Shown: positions 1 to 6,532 of the stretch, in pieces | How positions within the stretch are numbered: position 1 is the stretch's first letter | How the letters are laid out: each line of letters begins with the position of its first letter | Origin: Bacteroidales bacterium | GTDB lineage: Bacteria; Bacteroidota; Bacteroidia; Bacteroidales; UBA12481 | Assembly: GCA_021160155.1 (NCBI GenBank) | Contig: JAGHDB010000105.1 | Span: 1-6,570, forward strand | DNA length: 6,570 nt | Direction of reading: 5' to 3' | Translations under genes and position numbers: made by a program | The notes under the pieces: model-generated | The model's database searches: none | The model's input: only the letters and a program-made list of their open reading frames with translations | What the model was told of the DNA's origin: nothing

Positions 1-1
1 A

Positions 2-679
2 TCAAAATACCGTCCCTTCTTTATCTTGCCTCCGGATCCTGTTAATACCGTGGAAGGCACCTGGGATTCTCCTTTTTTCAGAACCTACGCAGCTAAGATG
101 GCACAAAACGGATACAGGCAAGACCCGGTGCCAACGGTGTACGGATGGTGGAACCACTGGCCGGTAGCACAGATTCCCGGAGACGGCAGATGGGTGTCGA
201 TACCGGATCGCCCCAGCCATTTTAATCTTACCACATTTGTGCAATGGAAAGATTATGAATACACCGACCGTACGCGCACCAGGATCATGTTGCATGGAAT
301 GACAGATAAAAAAGCTGAAGATCTCGTTCCTCTTGCCAAATCATGGCTGCAGGCCCCAATAATGGAAATCACTTCTAATGGTTATAAGGTAAAAGGTTAT
401 GATCAATCGGAACGGGCATACCTGGTTGAGAAAACAAATCCGGGTCATTCGACTCCCTTATCTTTTGTGCTGAAAGCCTCAAAAGATTTTCCTCTTATTA
501 ATCCTGCCATTATCATCAAGAATTGGGGTAGTCGGCCGGCAACACTTTCGATTAATGGCAAGAATATCATGCAGGGTGACGACTTCAGGCAGGGTATCCG
601 GAAAGGGCTTCACGGAGAAGACCTGGTTCTGTGGATTAAGATGAATGTAAACAAACCCGTTAAAATGACACTGAGATAG
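2..679 (+). CDS. C-terminal part of an unrecognised, aromatic-rich protein (5' end outside window)
   Basis: The reading frame is open from base 2 to a TAG at 677-679, giving 225 codons with no upstream stop, so the gene starts before the window. The TTG at 26 should not be taken as its start. I do not recognise the family with confidence. The first half is rich in Trp, Tyr and His: residues 49-54 of the fragment read WWNHWP and are followed by VAQIPGDGRW, which looks like a conserved functional segment. A helical-looking stretch follows (KKAEDLVPLAKSWLQAP). The last 100 residues look like a beta-sandwich module (IIIKNWG around residue 175, then SRPATLSINGK and a hydrophobic strand LVLWIKM). 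This style is common in secreted carbohydrate-active proteins of Bacteroidota, and the neighbouring glycosidases agree with that, but a lyase or hydrolase role is only inference. The gene converges on the peptidase gene, so it is not in the same operon. That it is a real gene is well supported; its function is not. Confidence 0.8.
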   Translation, partial: SKYRPFFILPPDPVNTVEGTWDSPFFRTYAAKMAQNGYRQDPVPTVYGWWNHWPVAQIPGDGRWVSIPDRPSHFNLTTFVQWKDYEYTDRTRTRIMLHGMTDKKAEDLVPLAKSWLQAPIMEITSNGYKVKGYDQSERAYLVEKTNPGHSTPLSFVLKASKDFPLINPAIIIKNWGSRPATLSINGKNIMQGDDFRQGIRKGLHGEDLVLWIKMNVNKPVKMTLR

Positions 680-742
680 GAAAAGGAGAGGAAAAGATTT
701 TGGAATTGGTTTTACACATTTTGGAATGATATAGTAAGAGAT
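680..742. other. Convergent intergenic gap, no clear terminator
   Basis: These 63 bp separate the stop codons of two convergent genes. I see no GC-rich hairpin followed by a T-run on either strand, so a standard intrinsic terminator is not evident. The one structure is a short direct repeat, listed separately. Confidence 0.6.
697..727. repeat. 10-bp direct repeat ATTTTGGAAT, 21-bp period
   Basis: ATTTTGGAAT occurs at 697-706 and again at 718-727. The copies are offset by 21 bp, about two turns of B-DNA, which would place them on the same face of the helix. The repeat itself is seen directly. Any protein-binding role is speculation, because the place is downstream of both flanking genes and the motif is short and AT-rich. 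Confidence 0.35.
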
Positions 743-2992
743 TTAACGCGCACCCGCAGGCAAGTGCGTGAGCAGATACCTCACCAGAAGCAGTCTCATG
801 TGCAATGAGGTTCCTTTTCCTTTCCTTAGACCATGGTCACGATTAGGATAAGTAAAGTAATCGAACGGTTTACCCAGTTCGATCAGGCGATCCACCAAGC
901 CTTCGGTAATCTGTATATGGGTGTTGGTTTCCCCTGTCCCGTGGATAATCAGCAAGTCTCCTTTCAGTCCTTCTGCAAAGTTTATCGGGGCCGACCGGCG
1001 ATATCCCTCAGGATTCACTTCAGGGGTTTTCATGTAGATTTCCTGGAACCAGGCATTATAAAGGTGAGGCTGTGGCTTTGGGGCAACAGCAATACCTACC
1101 TTATAGAGATCCGGTTTACGAAACATGGCATTCAGGGTATTAGATCCTCCACCGCTCCAGCCCCAGATACCAACCCGGTTAAGATCCACATAAGGCCGGG
1201 TTCTTGCCAGTTCCTTCAAACCAGCAGCCTGTTCTTCTGTCGACAAGGGACCTAAACTTCCAGCAACAGCTCTGCGCCATGCTGCTCCTTTGGGGCATGG
1301 TGTTCCACGATTGTCTATTGAAACGACGAGATACCCAAGATCAGCAATCGCCCGGTGGAAGTCAGCCATGGCATGTCCCCAGGAGTCCATGACGGTTTGT
1401 CCATGAGGTTCCCCATAAACATATACAAATACCGGATATTTTTTGGACGGATCGAAATCATGCGGCTTGATCATCCAAGCATCCATAACGATACCGTTAC
1501 CAATATCCAGAGTAAAAAATTCTTTAGGTTGAGGATTCAGTAACTTCATTTTTTTACGAAGATCCTTATTATCTTCCAAAACGGTAACTACTTCATGTTT
1601 CGGCAGTCTTACCAGTTCAGTCACCGGGGGAATATTGGCGGATGAGTAGGTATGGAATGCCCACTTACCGTCGGGAGAAATATTGTAATTATGCGTCCCG
1701 GGCTGGTCTTGCGGTGTTACCCGCTGGGCTCTACCTTTACCATCCAAACGCACACGATACAAATATTTTTGGGTACCGTTCAAGGGAGATGCATAATAGT
1801 AAAACCATCCATTGTCTTCATCTATTCCGGCACGACCAATAATATCATAATCTCCGGGCGTTAGCAAAGACTCTTTCTTTCCGTCACGGGAACACAAATA
1901 TGCATGTCTCCAGCCGTCTTTTTCACTCAAAACGATAAAATCACGATAATTATGAATCCAATTCACTCCTCCGTTGGTACCATAAGATGCAACGACCCAC
2001 GCCGGATCAGATTCTTCGTATACATTGGTGATTCTGCCATTGTTAACATTGGCAATCAAAAACTGCCGGTGGTCTCTAAAACGACTTCTTTTTTCCACCA
2101 GTACTTCGTCAGAATTTCCTACCCAGCTAACCTCTCCAAGGTAATATCCCTCTTTTGGAATAGGGATGGGCAACCACCGGGTTTCCTGCCCTTTTATATC
2201 TACCACCCCAACTTTTAATACAGAAATATTACCGCCTACCCTGGCAAACCTCTCCTCTTTTACCTCCGGATAAGTCGGATCACCCGGAACGAGCGAATAC
2301 CTTATCCGGACATTGGAGGCATCAGACCTTACAAAAGCAACTTTCGTGCCATCTGGGCTCCACACAGCTTTTCCGTTCGAAACAGTTCCGGGAACACCAT
2401 CATACGTAAGCCGGATTGTTTCTTCATTCATCAGATCATAGACGTAAATATCTCCTTTGTTGAGAAAGAGAATATGTTCACCATCAGGAGAAATACTGCT
2501 GTTCCTTCCGGCTTTCACTTTTTTCAGTGCTCCGGTTTTTCGTTCAAGCAACCAATACCCTGCGTTCTGATCTTCATTGTCAATATTGGTCAACCGAAAA
2601 AGAATCTTACTGCCATCCGGAGATAAAGTATAGTTTTCAATCCTGCTTTGCTCTGTATATCCGGGTATGTCAAGTTTATCGTAAGAAATCAGTTCGGTCC
2701 GGTTTACACCGTCAGCATCATAACTTACCAATATACGCGAACGAGTTTCCGGGATTTCTTCAAAGACCAAATAACCCGAACCATCCGGGAGCCAGCGTGC
2801 CCAAAATGATTTTACTCTAAATGCTTCCCCTTCATATATATCCTTCAGAATTTCTTTTGTCTTATCCGGGACAACAGATTGGTTATTCAATCCTGAAGAA
2901 TTTGACTGAGTGAAAGCAACATTCGAAAATAACATTGCCTGAACCATGAAAATCATGACAATCAATGAAAAATCTTTAAACACACCTTTCAT
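743..2992 (-). CDS. Exported S9 family (prolyl oligopeptidase/DPP-like) serine peptidase
   Basis: This complete 749-residue protein has the S9 layout and usual length. A signal peptide covers roughly residues 1-29 (Lys at 2 and 6, then a hydrophobic core LIVMIFMVQAMLF), so it should act in the periplasm. A beta-propeller of WSPDG/LSPDG-type repeats covers about residues 60-480, and an alpha/beta-hydrolase domain about 490-745. The nucleophile is Ser613 (GWSGGGS), the catalytic His is His720 (NRDHGL), and the oxyanion Tyr is probably Tyr526 (VYGEP). Where S9 enzymes have the relay Asp, this protein has Glu688 (HGTGETNTH). The 32-residue distance from it to His720 equals that between Asp708 and His740 of human DPP-IV. 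The propeller segment before AVWSPDGTKVAF reads VPGTVSNGK and lacks the Glu pair with which DPP-IV holds the substrate N-terminus, so strict dipeptidyl-peptidase activity is doubtful. The ATG is fixed by an in-frame TAA at 2996-2998; no Shine-Dalgarno sequence is present. It lies 215 bp downstream of the GH43 gene. Family assignment is firm; substrate is unknown. Confidence 0.93.
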   Translation of the reverse strand: MKGVFKDFSLIVMIFMVQAMLFSNVAFTQSNSSGLNNQSVVPDKTKEILKDIYEGEAFRVKSFWARWLPDGSGYLVFEEIPETRSRILVSYDADGVNRTELISYDKLDIPGYTEQSRIENYTLSPDGSKILFRLTNIDNEDQNAGYWLLERKTGALKKVKAGRNSSISPDGEHILFLNKGDIYVYDLMNEETIRLTYDGVPGTVSNGKAVWSPDGTKVAFVRSDASNVRIRYSLVPGDPTYPEVKEERFARVGGNISVLKVGVVDIKGQETRWLPIPIPKEGYYLGEVSWVGNSDEVLVEKRSRFRDHRQFLIANVNNGRITNVYEESDPAWVVASYGTNGGVNWIHNYRDFIVLSEKDGWRHAYLCSRDGKKESLLTPGDYDIIGRAGIDEDNGWFYYYASPLNGTQKYLYRVRLDGKGRAQRVTPQDQPGTHNYNISPDGKWAFHTYSSANIPPVTELVRLPKHEVVTVLEDNKDLRKKMKLLNPQPKEFFTLDIGNGIVMDAWMIKPHDFDPSKKYPVFVYVYGEPHGQTVMDSWGHAMADFHRAIADLGYLVVSIDNRGTPCPKGAAWRRAVAGSLGPLSTEEQAAGLKELARTRPYVDLNRVGIWGWSGGGSNTLNAMFRKPDLYKVGIAVAPKPQPHLYNAWFQEIYMKTPEVNPEGYRRSAPINFAEGLKGDLLIIHGTGETNTHIQITEGLVDRLIELGKPFDYFTYPNRDHGLRKGKGTSLHMRLLLVRYLLTHLPAGAR

Positions 2993-3111
2993 TTTTTATT
3001 AAATTTATTTATTAACCTCTGTTTCTTTTTGTAAAAGAATATTCTATCCGGTAATTCATACTCAGAAAAAGTGACCTTTTAACTTCATTCAACAGGAATT
3101 TAATCTTCATC

Positions 3112-3131
3112 GTGAACAGATATCTTTTCAC
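3112..3131. promoter_or_regulatory. 20-bp near-perfect palindrome, candidate operator
   Basis: The sequence GTGAACAGATATCTTTTCAC reads almost identically on both strands: nine of the ten base pairs of the dyad match, centred on GATATC, with a single C/T mismatch at the sixth pair. Symmetry stops abruptly on both sides. It sits about 120 bp upstream of the peptidase start codon. With no loop at its centre it suits binding of a dimeric regulator better than an RNA hairpin. The dyad is seen directly; operator function is inference, and no second copy was noticed in the window. Confidence 0.35.
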
Positions 3132-3194
3132 ATGGTTTTTCAATTCTGTACTTCAACAAAATCAAATCTTTACCCAATTTCTTAAGATGATTAA

Positions 3195-3202
3195 CAAATA
3201 TA
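3195..3202 (-). promoter_or_regulatory. Possible Bacteroidota -7 promoter element (TATATTTG)
   Basis: On the minus strand this octamer matches the known Bacteroidota -7 consensus TAnnTTTG and lies just downstream of the GH43 stop codon, where a promoter for the peptidase gene could be. The partner TTTG (-33) is missing at the usual distance: the nearest one is 32 bp upstream instead of about 19-21. An eight-base match is easily found by chance in AT-rich DNA. If used, transcription would start near 3188 and leave a leader of about 195 nt that contains the palindrome. Confidence 0.2.
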
Positions 3203-3207
3203 ACTAT

Positions 3208-4560
3208 TTATTTGAATAAAAAAGAATCGAAAATCAAAAGGTCTTTTTTATTTTTATTCCCTTTGAACACAAAGCAGAGACTGGTTGTTTTTTTCTGTTC
3301 AGGGAAATCAAAAACGTATAGATGGGGTAGATCTTTCCCGGCACGTTTATGAAGCCTATAGGAGGCCAGTTTTTTACCATTCGGAGAGTCTTGATGAACC
3401 TCAATCGTTACCTTTTCAAGAACAGTAACATTGAATTCAATCTTTGATTTTTGAGAGAGTCCATCGATATTCGGATATGTAAGAAAAAAATCATTATTTA
3501 TTTTGGCGACCGCAAATCCTCCATCGTTTGTTTCAATAATATTCATTTTTGGTGCATTAAAATAGTCTTCCGCTTCAATGCTTCCTTTATTTGCATCATA
3601 TTGTCCGACACCTATTCCATCCACTCTGATGGGAGCAATTTCTCCGTTTTTCTTATAATGAACGTAACTGATAAAGGCAGATCTAAAAAACCTGTTTCCA
3701 GTCTGACTCATATCGTCATAACTGAAATACCATTGGTTATTCATTTCAAAAAATGATCCATGGCGTCCCTGTCTGAACCCGTTAGGCCAGGTAGGTTCTT
3801 TATAACCTTCTGCAAAGCTCGAATCATTCAGGATGGCATCCTTATAATCATATGGTCCGTAGATATTATCCGACATAGCATAAAAACAACCCCATGATAA
3901 ATAGAATTTATCTTTACAGATATGAATGTAAGGTTTGTCATCCGTTGGGTGTTTCTTATTCATACCGTCAAGATTATACGGGCCACGCGGATTGTTTATA
4001 ATAATTTTCCTTGGTTTTTCTGCAAGTGATATCATATCATCATTTAACCTGGCAATATAATAATTCCACACTCCGAAAACGATATAATAATTTCCGTCAT
4101 ACTCAACGACACCCGGATCATAAGGATCAGTAGGAACATCTCCTTGTTTCAACAGGGGTTTACCCAGCGGATCTCTCCAAGGACCTCCGGGAGATTCAGC
4201 CGTCATGACCCCAATGGCAAGATTATGCTGAGAAAAGTACCAGTAGAACCGGCCATCCTTTTTTGCAAAATCTGTGGCCCAGCATTGATTATAAGGCTTC
4301 CCGATGAAGGTTTCCTCAGGATGCAAGGTATATTCCAGTTTCCAGTTTACAAGATCAGTCGAAGAATACATGACCCAATAATTTATACTAAACCACTTAC
4401 TGTCAATGGAACTATCGTGACAGGCAGTCATATACGCCACACCGTCGTAAACATGAATATGGGGGTCAGTAATTCCAGCCTGTACCGGAAGAATTGGATT
4501 TTGGTTATATACATTAAATTGAAAGATTCCGACAATCAGAAATAAAAAAAACTTTTTCAT
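3208..4560 (-). CDS. Exported GH43 glycosidase with C-terminal CBM6
   Basis: This 450-residue protein starts with a signal peptide (about residues 1-20: two Lys, then FFLFLIVGIFQF). Residues 28-320 form a GH43 five-bladed beta-propeller. The strand ITDPHIHVYDG carries the predicted base Asp32, SSTDLVNWK and GPW/GPY turns are typical, and YDPGVVEYDG carries the predicted pKa-modulating Asp148. In the strand that normally holds the general-acid Glu (EGP or EAS before a hydrophobic/His-rich strand and YYLSY), this protein has DDKPYIH, so Asp208 takes that place. Residues 327-450 form a CBM6: it begins with IEAEDY, continues with DGGFAVAKINN and ends with FVFKG and FDSFLFK. Characterised GH43-CBM6 proteins are mostly beta-xylosidases or alpha-L-arabinofuranosidases acting on xylan or arabinan side chains; the substrate here is not shown. 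An in-frame TAA at 4576-4578 fixes the ATG. It is 40 bp downstream of the MGH1-type gene and probably cotranscribed with it. Confidence 0.92.
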   Translation of the reverse strand: MKKFFLFLIVGIFQFNVYNQNPILPVQAGITDPHIHVYDGVAYMTACHDSSIDSKWFSINYWVMYSSTDLVNWKLEYTLHPEETFIGKPYNQCWATDFAKKDGRFYWYFSQHNLAIGVMTAESPGGPWRDPLGKPLLKQGDVPTDPYDPGVVEYDGNYYIVFGVWNYYIARLNDDMISLAEKPRKIIINNPRGPYNLDGMNKKHPTDDKPYIHICKDKFYLSWGCFYAMSDNIYGPYDYKDAILNDSSFAEGYKEPTWPNGFRQGRHGSFFEMNNQWYFSYDDMSQTGNRFFRSAFISYVHYKKNGEIAPIRVDGIGVGQYDANKGSIEAEDYFNAPKMNIIETNDGGFAVAKINNDFFLTYPNIDGLSQKSKIEFNVTVLEKVTIEVHQDSPNGKKLASYRLHKRAGKDLPHLYVFDFPEQKKTTSLCFVFKGNKNKKDLLIFDSFLFK

Positions 4561-4600
4561 TACAAACTTATTTTTTTACTCATTTTTATGTCCCGTTAAT
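4561..4600 (-). other. Short intra-operon spacer between the two glycosidase genes
   Basis: These 40 bp are AT-rich, with no terminator hairpin and no Shine-Dalgarno sequence before the GH43 start. An octamer TAAGTTTG on the minus strand fits the -7 consensus but lies only 2 bases from the ATG and has no TTTG partner upstream, so I do not read it as a promoter. The spacing favours cotranscription. Confidence 0.6.
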
Positions 4601-6532
4601 TTATTTTAAAGGGAACTGGGGAGAAGGTACATATCCTTCATCAATCATATCAATAAATCCCAACAGAGCACCCCAATGATAAAATTTATCACTCCATCCG
4701 GCGACATCGTCACCTTGTCCGGTTTCAGCGTTGTAGTTTTCATAAACATGCTTCTCTCCCAACCAAGATTTTAAAAGCAGGTTTTTTGATTTTTCAACCA
4801 TATCCTTTTGTGCGTCGGGCAAATCATAGTTTCTTATGCCCAGATATACCAGAAAATTCATAGGAGCCCAGATCCTTCCTCTCCAGTATAAGTTATCCTT
4901 AAAAGCCGAATCATTTTGGGCAATGGAAGGTATAATAAATTCACCCCAGAATTCTTCCGGATTATAAAAATGTTCGTCAATCATTCGTCTTGCCTGGTGC
5001 TGATCAGGAACTTTTGCAAGAAGCGGATAGAATAAGGTGGGTGATAACCTGTAACTGAATTTTCCGGTTGCCAGATTCTTATTCAGATAAAGGCCAAATT
5101 CGTCATTCCAGAGTGTTTCAAGTTTCTTTGAATACTTTTCTGCTCTTTCTGTTAATTCTTTCATTATTTCGGTTTTTCCCAAGACACCGGCAATCTCAGC
5201 CAAGCTCCGGCAATCATTAATATAGAGACTCATTAAACCGACATCGGCCAACATCATTTGATGGAACGTCGTATCAAAAACAACATCATCATACATGGGA
5301 GAATTATCCAGTCCGGATTCCCACTTGGCTCCCTGCAGTTTACCTATTCCCCTGGTCGAACGATATTTAACATTTCCAAAATCATAAGGATCTGTACCAT
5401 AGGATAAGTAGCCATCTATATCCCGATTATCAGCCCACCAGCGATTCCATCTCAGCAAATCATCAAACAATTCATCCAAGAACCACTTTTCTCTATATTT
5501 CCGATAAATCTCCTTTACAACAAATGATCCGACAGGGGGCTGCGAACGGTCTTCACTTTTATGCCCTGGCTGTGTATTATTTGGAACAAATCCTTTATCA
5601 GTAATCTCTTTTGTGATAGCAATCGCGTTGGCATAGGCCAAATCTTTATTGTCAAGAGATAACATATAAGATGCAAAGTATGTGTCCCACTCGAACAATA
5701 CCCAGCCACCAGCAGGTGCAGCCCAATTACGACTTACCGGAGTAATCGTCCTGTTGTTTATGGGATCATAAATGGTGTTCCAGGCCAGGACTGTTTGCAT
5801 CGCATTGTGCAACTCCTTTGCTTCTTTATAATTTGGTATTCCGGCTAAAAATTTTGTTTTTGAATCGTTAATGATCTCTTCTATATCCTCCGTTGATTTT
5901 GAGGCATCAGATGAAAGGGCTATCACTTCACGCAGCGAAGCCTTTATGTTTTCGGGGGTTATTTTAAATTGACCTCCGACAGCGGTAACTTCAATATCTC
6001 CTGAGGGAGTATTTGCCCTTATCAACCCATTGTTGACTGTAATGTCCCCTTTCCGGCCCCATAACATTTGTGGAATTATTAAAAGTTCATCACCAGGTGA
6101 ATACCGGATGGGTGTAATCAACAAATACAGTTGATCGTCTTTGGCGGCACTTTGAACCTTAATACTGATGTCCTGCCACTCAGCAAGAAGTTCTGTATAG
6201 GATCCATCGTAAGAATGAGGTCCGGGAATAACATTTTCTTTTGAGTCGTAATCATCTCTCCCGAATAAAGCTTCTTTCAGTGTATCCCCGGTTTGGCCAG
6301 AAACTAATTGAAAATTGATGATAAAACATTCAGGTAACAACACATGGGTCAATACACTCCCGGTATACCAGGTGTTCCATCCTTTGGAAAGTCTGTTATT
6401 CAATTCGGTTAATTCATTACCAATATAATCATTTTGTGTTGATGTATTTTGGGGATTCTTGGAATTACAAGAAGTGAGAAACAAGATGAAAAAACAGATC
6501 GGGAATATATACCTCTTTTTGTTCGTATTCAT
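4601..6532 (-). CDS. Lipoprotein glycosidase with MGH1-type (alpha/alpha)6 domain (GH63/GH37-related)
   Basis: This complete 643-residue protein has a lipoprotein signal (KKRYIFPICFFILF, then lipobox LTSC with Cys22). The residues after Cys22 (NSKNPQN) lack the acidic export cluster known from Bacteroidota surface lipoproteins, so surface display is uncertain. Residues about 30-230 form a beta-sandwich-like domain (GWNTWYTGSVLTHVLLPE). Residues about 235-640 form the (alpha/alpha)6 toroid of clan GH-G: AWNTIYDP (Trp251), FEWDTYF (Asp283), WESGLDNSP with Asp409 as likely general acid, YWRGRIWAPMN (Trp550-Trp555), and HVYENYNAETG with Glu598 as likely base, in the place of the trehalase EKY motif. 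Known relatives cleave alpha-glucosides such as mannosyl- or glucosylglycerate, trehalose or glucosyl-oligosaccharides by inversion; which sugar is cut here cannot be read from the sequence. The ATG is the first start after an in-frame TAA (on the plus strand at 6539-6541), with only a weak AAAGAA upstream. It is probably the first of at least two cotranscribed genes. Confidence 0.88.
   Translation of the reverse strand: MNTNKKRYIFPICFFILFLTSCNSKNPQNTSTQNDYIGNELTELNNRLSKGWNTWYTGSVLTHVLLPECFIINFQLVSGQTGDTLKEALFGRDDYDSKENVIPGPHSYDGSYTELLAEWQDISIKVQSAAKDDQLYLLITPIRYSPGDELLIIPQMLWGRKGDITVNNGLIRANTPSGDIEVTAVGGQFKITPENIKASLREVIALSSDASKSTEDIEEIINDSKTKFLAGIPNYKEAKELHNAMQTVLAWNTIYDPINNRTITPVSRNWAAPAGGWVLFEWDTYFASYMLSLDNKDLAYANAIAITKEITDKGFVPNNTQPGHKSEDRSQPPVGSFVVKEIYRKYREKWFLDELFDDLLRWNRWWADNRDIDGYLSYGTDPYDFGNVKYRSTRGIGKLQGAKWESGLDNSPMYDDVVFDTTFHQMMLADVGLMSLYINDCRSLAEIAGVLGKTEIMKELTERAEKYSKKLETLWNDEFGLYLNKNLATGKFSYRLSPTLFYPLLAKVPDQHQARRMIDEHFYNPEEFWGEFIIPSIAQNDSAFKDNLYWRGRIWAPMNFLVYLGIRNYDLPDAQKDMVEKSKNLLLKSWLGEKHVYENYNAETGQGDDVAGWSDKFYHWGALLGFIDMIDEGYVPSPQFPLK

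Larger units (their letters stand above)
2993..3207. other. AT-rich intergenic region upstream of the S9 peptidase gene
   Basis: This 215-bp non-coding stretch lies between the stop of the GH43 gene and the start of the peptidase gene, both on the minus strand. It is long enough for a separate promoter. It contains the palindrome at 3112-3131 and one -7-like match at 3195-3202. A weak 5-bp stem (AAAAG, 4-base loop, CTTTT) at 3067-3080 lacks a T-run after it in the minus direction, so I do not call it a terminator. No small ORF or RNA gene could be supported. Confidence 0.6.

Noticed and set aside
2..295. Minus-strand 97-codon frame opposite the left-edge gene
   Set aside because: The plus-strand frame there is open over 225 codons with a protein-like aromatic pattern; the minus-strand translation is Arg/Pro/Ser-rich with no recognisable feature.
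833..2820. Several plus-strand open frames of 60-140 codons opposite the S9 peptidase gene
   Set aside because: The minus-strand frame is a full-length, family-typical peptidase. The plus-strand frames overlap one another and show no recognisable domain, signal or leader, so they are shadows.
3067..3080. Small hairpin AAAAG-loop-CTTTT as terminator of the GH43 gene
   Set aside because: The stem has only five pairs, four of them A-T, it lies about 130 bp after the stop codon, and no T-run follows in the minus direction.
3451..4545. Plus-strand open frames of 101 and 133 codons opposite the GH43 gene
   Set aside because: They mirror the coding frame of a clear GH43-CBM6 protein and their translations show no family features.
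4563..4570. TAAGTTTG on the minus strand as a promoter for the GH43 gene
   Set aside because: It ends 2 bases before the ATG, lacks a TTTG partner at about 19-21 bp, and lies in a 40-bp spacer that fits cotranscription.
5515..5709. Minus-strand 64-codon frame inside the MGH1-type gene
   Set aside because: It is an out-of-frame reading on the same strand as a well-supported long gene, with no start signal of its own.
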